Shown here piece by piece: positions 7,301 to 9,799 of a stretch of DNA of 9,799 bases. The stretch comes from Clostridia bacterium (GTDB taxonomy: Bacteria; Bacillota; Clostridia; Lachnospirales; WQUN01), in contig BNUF01000084.1 of the NCBI GenBank assembly GCA_025997155.1, forward strand, positions 1-9,799, given 5' to 3'. The position numbers were made by a program, and so were the translations under genes. The notes under the pieces are model-generated. The model had not been told where the DNA came from. It ran no database searches and worked only from the letters and a program-made list of their open reading frames with translations. Every line of letters begins with the position of its first letter. Within the stretch, counting starts at the first letter, position 1.

Positions 7301-9688
7301 GTCGTTAAACAGATAAACGAGGGCGAAAACCTAAGCAAAGCCGACAAGGAAGCTCTACACAATCAGCTTAACGTACTGCTAACCACCACAAAGGCATATC
7401 AAGCCGAACTCAAAATACTGGACATACAGGAATCGGAAGTCACCGAGGGTATAAAAGAATCTACCACCGCCGTTTACGAGTACAACGAAGCGCAAAAGCA
7501 TTCTGTAGAAGCTATCGAGGAAGTAGCGGCGGTAACCAAAGCGCAAGTTAAACAGATTGAGACAGCCACGGAAGTGTATGATAAATACGCCAAAGTTGCT
7601 ACCGACGCGTTTAATACGATTGAGAAAGAATCCGCCGTAGCCGTTGACAAGATAATCTCTAATCTTGAAACCAACAAAGAAGACATAACGCAATGGACGG
7701 CGGATTTAGCCGAGTTGGCGAGGCGCGGACTTGACGACGGGTTAATTAAGCAATTTCGCGGTCAAGGCGTTGCAGCCACCGCCGCGACGGTGGAAGGACT
7801 TATTGACGTTTCGGAAGACGACTTGCGGGAAGTAAACCGCGCATACCGCGAAGCCGCCCGCGCCGCAATGGAGGCAATGGAAAGCGAGTTTAAGGACAAA
7901 AGCGGCATAGACGCTAACCTTGACATACTAGCCGAGATAGCCGAAAGGGTAAAGAACGATACGACACTATCAGCCGCAATCGCCGCCGCGATAGCGAACG
8001 CCAAAAAGACAATGACCGAGGCGGTTGACGAGGAGAACTTTGAAGAAGTCGGCGACGACGTTGTAGACGGCTTTGTTAAGGGCGTAAACAACGGCGGGAC
8101 AAAAGCCTATGACGCGGGCGTAGACCTTGCCAACCAAACGGAAAAGGGCTTGCGCGACGCGTCCAAAACCCACTCGCCCTCCGAAATGACAAAAGAAGTC
8201 GGAGAAGATATAGGCGACGGGCTTGTTATCGGGATAGATAGTAAACAAGGCGAGGTTGCGGCGGCGGGTGCGGAGCTTGTGGACGCACTCCAAAAAGAAA
8301 TGAACAAAGCGGACGCGGCGGCGAAATCCGCCGAACGCTCCGCGAAGTCCGCAATAGCCACAGCCGAAAAAGCCGCCAAAACGTCGGCAAGCACACAAAC
8401 AAAACGGTTGGCGGAACAAGCGAAATCAGCCGCGCAGGAAGCAAAAGCGTTATCAGATAAAGCTAACCTCACAAGTTCCGCGACAGAAGCGGAGATGCTA
8501 GCCAAAAAAGCCCAAGCCTCCGCGAATGAAGCGCGTGAACTCCTTAAACAAGCCCAAACGGCTTATAAATCCGCCGACCCAAAAAGCAAAGACAACAAAG
8601 AAGCCGCCAAAGCCGAAAAAGAACGACTAGCAAAAGAAAAGGAAGCCCAAAAAGAACGCGAAAAACTTGAAAAAGAAACAAACGATAAAATCAAAAACTC
8701 TTACAAAACCCTTAACGACGGCATTGTAACGGCTATCAAGGAACGCAATAACCATGAAAAGATAAAAACGAGAGACACACTAGACGCTATTGTCGATATG
8801 CGCAAGGACGCAATGTCCAAAACTATTGACACTTTCAAGAAAGAACAACAGGCGCGTATTGACACGCTCGACAAAGAAACGGAAGCCGCCGCCAAAGGTT
8901 ATCAAACCCAGATTGACGCGCTGGACGAGCTGACGGCGGCGGAAGAACGCGATATCAGAAATCAAGAGGACAAGGCGCGTCTAGCCGAAATCCAAAAGAA
9001 TATAGATAACGCCCAAACCACGGAAGACCGCGTGAGATACGGCAACGACTACATGAAAGAACAGGCGCGGCAGGAACGGCAAGCCCTCCTTGACGAAAGA
9101 AACGCCGAAAAAGAACGATTGCGCAAAGAGGCGCAAGCCGCGAAAGAAGCCGCCGACGAAACAAAAAAGGAAATCCAAGACGCGACTAAACTCAAAGAAG
9201 AACAGTACGCCAAAGACCTTAAAGATTTAGAGGAATTTTATAACAAAAACAAGGAAGTTATAAACAACTATTACGAGGAACTTAACAAAAAAGCCGCGCT
9301 ATCAGCGGAAGCCCAAAAACTTATAGCTACAGGCAACCAAGAGGAGATAAACAAACTTCTTAACGGCTATTTCCCCGACTGGGGAGAGGCGGGCGCGGAC
9401 GCGGGGGAGAAGTTCCTTAAAGCCTTGCAGGGCGAAACGCCAAATATAGAACGAGAAGTAGCCGACCTGTTCAAGGTTGTTCAAAACGCAAAGGGTGCGG
9501 ATGCCGCGCTTAAAGCGGCGGAGGGGATAAGCCCGACCACTCCCGCAGACCCCGAGTTTTTAAGCCTTTTATCGGGGTTGTACGATATCTCCGAACAGAG
9601 CGAAAAGACAGAGGCGCAGAGCCAGTCAAGCCTAGAAAATATAGCCTCTATTCTCGAGGCGGGACGCGCTACAGTCAAGGCTATTTAA
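4367..9688 (+). CDS. Tail tape measure protein, 1773 aa, 3' end possibly altered by IS insertion
   Basis: The start is ATG 4367, with GAGAGGGG (4352-4359) upstream; an in-frame TTG at 4310 overlaps the Gp15 gene. Layout: Gln/Ala-rich coiled coil (about residues 25-225); the tape measure core (about 239-412; PhageMin_Tail/TIGR01760 type) with FANFDDSMRRVAATMGM, SASEAADALNFMAMAGW and GIMANAGIKASSAGNQLSSA; a charged helical insert; LFGKENLAGMLALI near 512; the family-typical GGAWRSLKSAIEGI near 555; an Ala/Val-rich hydrophobic stretch (about 610-828); more coiled coil; VVDGFVKGV near 1230 and HSPSEMTKEVGEDIGDGL near 1269; and a Lys/Glu/Ala-rich coil from about 1300. The final module, YYEELNKKAALSAEAQKLI and LLNGYFPDWGEAGADAG, resembles clostridial tape measure C-termini. 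The protein fixes tail length and takes part in DNA injection. About 0.15 nm per residue predicts a tail near 265 nm. The stop is only 30 bases before an IS630 transposase start, so the last residues may come from the element. Confidence 0.93.
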   Translation: MAVDGSITISTSLDTQKFIRDINGMSATAKTGMDKLRTAIGQSAESIAQLEQEQASLTQRTTAARQALSNQADTIQRTNSTITTLTAQYRQQEQVVQLLEQEYRTMRQSATATASELEQMNAALTEERQTMTAQSSVLRVLNTDLRNLSREYATQQQELSGLEARLPVVTADLTAQQQTLNNISSAWVVFRTRLADTQAALAQTAQNLNTIGTAVTGAGKALSAGITAPVVALGAASVKVFANFDDSMRRVAATMGMTADEIRGGEGAWTALNEAAKKAGSETRYSASEAADALNFMAMAGWKSEQALAGLPAVLDLAAASGEALGTVSDIVTDALTAFKMTAEQTGEFTDLLAAASANANTNVAMLGESFKQAAPTMGAMGYTAKDTTLALGIMANAGIKASSAGNQLSSAFVNLVKPTKVMETVMKEYGISISKNAEEVAAYEQKLKETALAEKEAAGAKAALSIAESKTIHTRALSISQNMTLKEVLEDLRLKLGELSEAELANAAAALFGKENLAGMLALINASDADFEKFSAALDDATGMSRQMAEAMEAGIGGAWRSLKSAIEGIMIALGDRLAPTLKEIADKVTVTARSFIKFAEANPAIVDLAAKVALVAAAIGPVLVISGTLITALGKVVGAVSTVTGAFAILGTGAVGATPAITALAAVFAALTSPAVVITGAVVALTLALANLTPAGNNAYIALASLAAAFAALKTASVVGAVIAEVTAAMAAGTIATNASTLSMVAYNVALKVQAASAAIGAAATAAFSGSLTLSSVAAGIAAVATKALTAVTSAFGIAVSAALLPLTLITAALTAIAVAAVLVAKQMYKVSEETKRLQSTTNSINASQTNLIDTLNRQRNAYKNSNAELQKNSDYTRELYQQIQLLSNTAETNVDDMALMQFKIEQLNELVPELALAYDAQSHALNRSSAELERYVQAEQAQLTLTAQLEEQQRIQAARVDILDKLTATSKQYKEVVKQINEGENLSKADKEALHNQLNVLLTTTKAYQAELKILDIQESEVTEGIKESTTAVYEYNEAQKHSVEAIEEVAAVTKAQVKQIETATEVYDKYAKVATDAFNTIEKESAVAVDKIISNLETNKEDITQWTADLAELARRGLDDGLIKQFRGQGVAATAATVEGLIDVSEDDLREVNRAYREAARAAMEAMESEFKDKSGIDANLDILAEIAERVKNDTTLSAAIAAAIANAKKTMTEAVDEENFEEVGDDVVDGFVKGVNNGGTKAYDAGVDLANQTEKGLRDASKTHSPSEMTKEVGEDIGDGLVIGIDSKQGEVAAAGAELVDALQKEMNKADAAAKSAERSAKSAIATAEKAAKTSASTQTKRLAEQAKSAAQEAKALSDKANLTSSATEAEMLAKKAQASANEARELLKQAQTAYKSADPKSKDNKEAAKAEKERLAKEKEAQKEREKLEKETNDKIKNSYKTLNDGIVTAIKERNNHEKIKTRDTLDAIVDMRKDAMSKTIDTFKKEQQARIDTLDKETEAAAKGYQTQIDALDELTAAEERDIRNQEDKARLAEIQKNIDNAQTTEDRVRYGNDYMKEQARQERQALLDERNAEKERLRKEAQAAKEAADETKKEIQDATKLKEEQYAKDLKDLEEFYNKNKEVINNYYEELNKKAALSAEAQKLIATGNQEEINKLLNGYFPDWGEAGADAGEKFLKALQGETPNIEREVADLFKVVQNAKGADAALKAAEGISPTTPADPEFLSLLSGLYDISEQSEKTEAQSQSSLENIASILEAGRATVKAI

Positions 9689-9689
9689 A

Positions 9690-9736
9690 ATATTGAATAG
9701 ATGTGTTAAAATAAAAGTATGGCATATTCAATAGAT
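9690..9736 (+). repeat. Near-identical 13-bp direct repeat at the IS left end
   Basis: ATATTGAATAGAT at 9690-9702 recurs as ATATTCAATAGAT at 9724-9736 with one G/C difference. Because the difference lies at the centre of a palindromic core, the nine-base arms TATTGAATA (9691-9699) and TATTCAATA (9725-9733) are also a perfect inverted pair. The second copy lies in transposase codons. It could be a transposase-binding or autoregulatory site, or chance in AT-rich DNA. Confidence 0.5.
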
Positions 9737-9799
9737 TTAAGGGAAAAAGCGTTGAACGCATTGAAGAATGGTCATTTAAAAAGTGAAGTTAATGAGATG
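9719..9799 (+). CDS. IS630-family transposase, N-terminal 27 residues, truncated by window edge
   Basis: ATG 9719 opens a frame that stays open for all 27 codons to the window edge. It starts MAYSIDLREKALNALKNGHL and continues KSEVNEM. IS630-family transposases typically begin M(A/T)YS.DLR.KVL...E.G....EV...F, which is the first helix-turn-helix of the DNA-binding region; the DDE catalytic domain would follow downstream. The enzyme would cut and paste the element at TA sites. No SD precedes the start (AAAAGT directly upstream). Some IS630 transposases are made by frameshift, which cannot be judged from this piece. The family call is firm on the N-terminal signature, despite the short length. 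Confidence 0.85.
   Translation, partial: MAYSIDLREKALNALKNGHLKSEVNEM

Larger units (their letters stand above)
9689..9799 (+). mobile_element. Left end of an IS630-family insertion sequence, partial
   Basis: After the Ala/GCG-rich tape measure the DNA becomes AT-rich and at once carries the transposase start. IS630 elements have short leaders and insert at TA, so the left end should lie within a few tens of bases of the transposase ATG. TA dinucleotides at 9682, 9686 and 9691 are candidate junctions; the start given here is a placeholder because the other terminal repeat is outside the window. If the junction is at 9682 or 9686, the element supplies the tape measure stop codon. Confidence 0.6.

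Noticed and set aside
1..9799. CRISPR array, tRNA or rRNA genes
   Set aside because: No regularly spaced repeats and no tRNA- or rRNA-like segment was seen; nearly all bases are coding and no gap between genes exceeds 57 bases.

Overview
The window is part of the structural (head-neck-tail) region of a long-tailed, non-contractile (siphophage-type) phage or prophage, truncated at both ends. The family set points to a Firmicutes host, probably a clostridium-like or gut anaerobe: a Listeria A118-like Gp15 protein sits between major tail protein and tape measure, with an A118-type minor capsid/neck protein, a clostridial-type tail terminator and a clostridial-type tape measure C-terminus. The host itself is inferred; no chromosomal gene is present.

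Layout. (1) 1-273, minus strand: the 5' part of a head-tail connector gene that runs off the left edge. (2) 274-330: a 57-base divergent intergenic region with one Shine-Dalgarno (SD) site facing each way. (3) 331-1554, plus strand: a 407-residue cysteine-free protein I do not recognise, where a major capsid or decoration gene would be expected. (4) 1584-3234: a tightly packed run of small genes: a 45-residue protein, a 97-residue helical protein, a DUF6751-like probable head-tail joining protein, a minor capsid/neck protein and a tail terminator. (5) 3253-4328: the major tail tube protein, then Gp15 coupled through TAATG. (6) 4367-9688: a 1773-residue tape measure protein, more than half the window. 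(7) 9689-9799: AT-rich DNA and the first 27 codons of an IS630-family transposase, running off the right edge.

The plus-strand genes from 331 to 9688 are co-directional, with gaps of at most 38 bases and several overlapping or abutting ends, so they are very likely one late operon. They would complete the head, build the neck and tail tube, and set tail length. Portal, terminase, recognisable major capsid, distal tail, receptor-binding and lysis genes are not in the window.

Three things are unusual: the connector gene is on the opposite strand from the neck genes it normally travels with; the 407-residue gene beside it is unrecognised; and an IS630-type element abuts, and may truncate, the tape measure gene, which would suggest a decaying prophage. 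The rest is ordinary phage tail morphogenesis.
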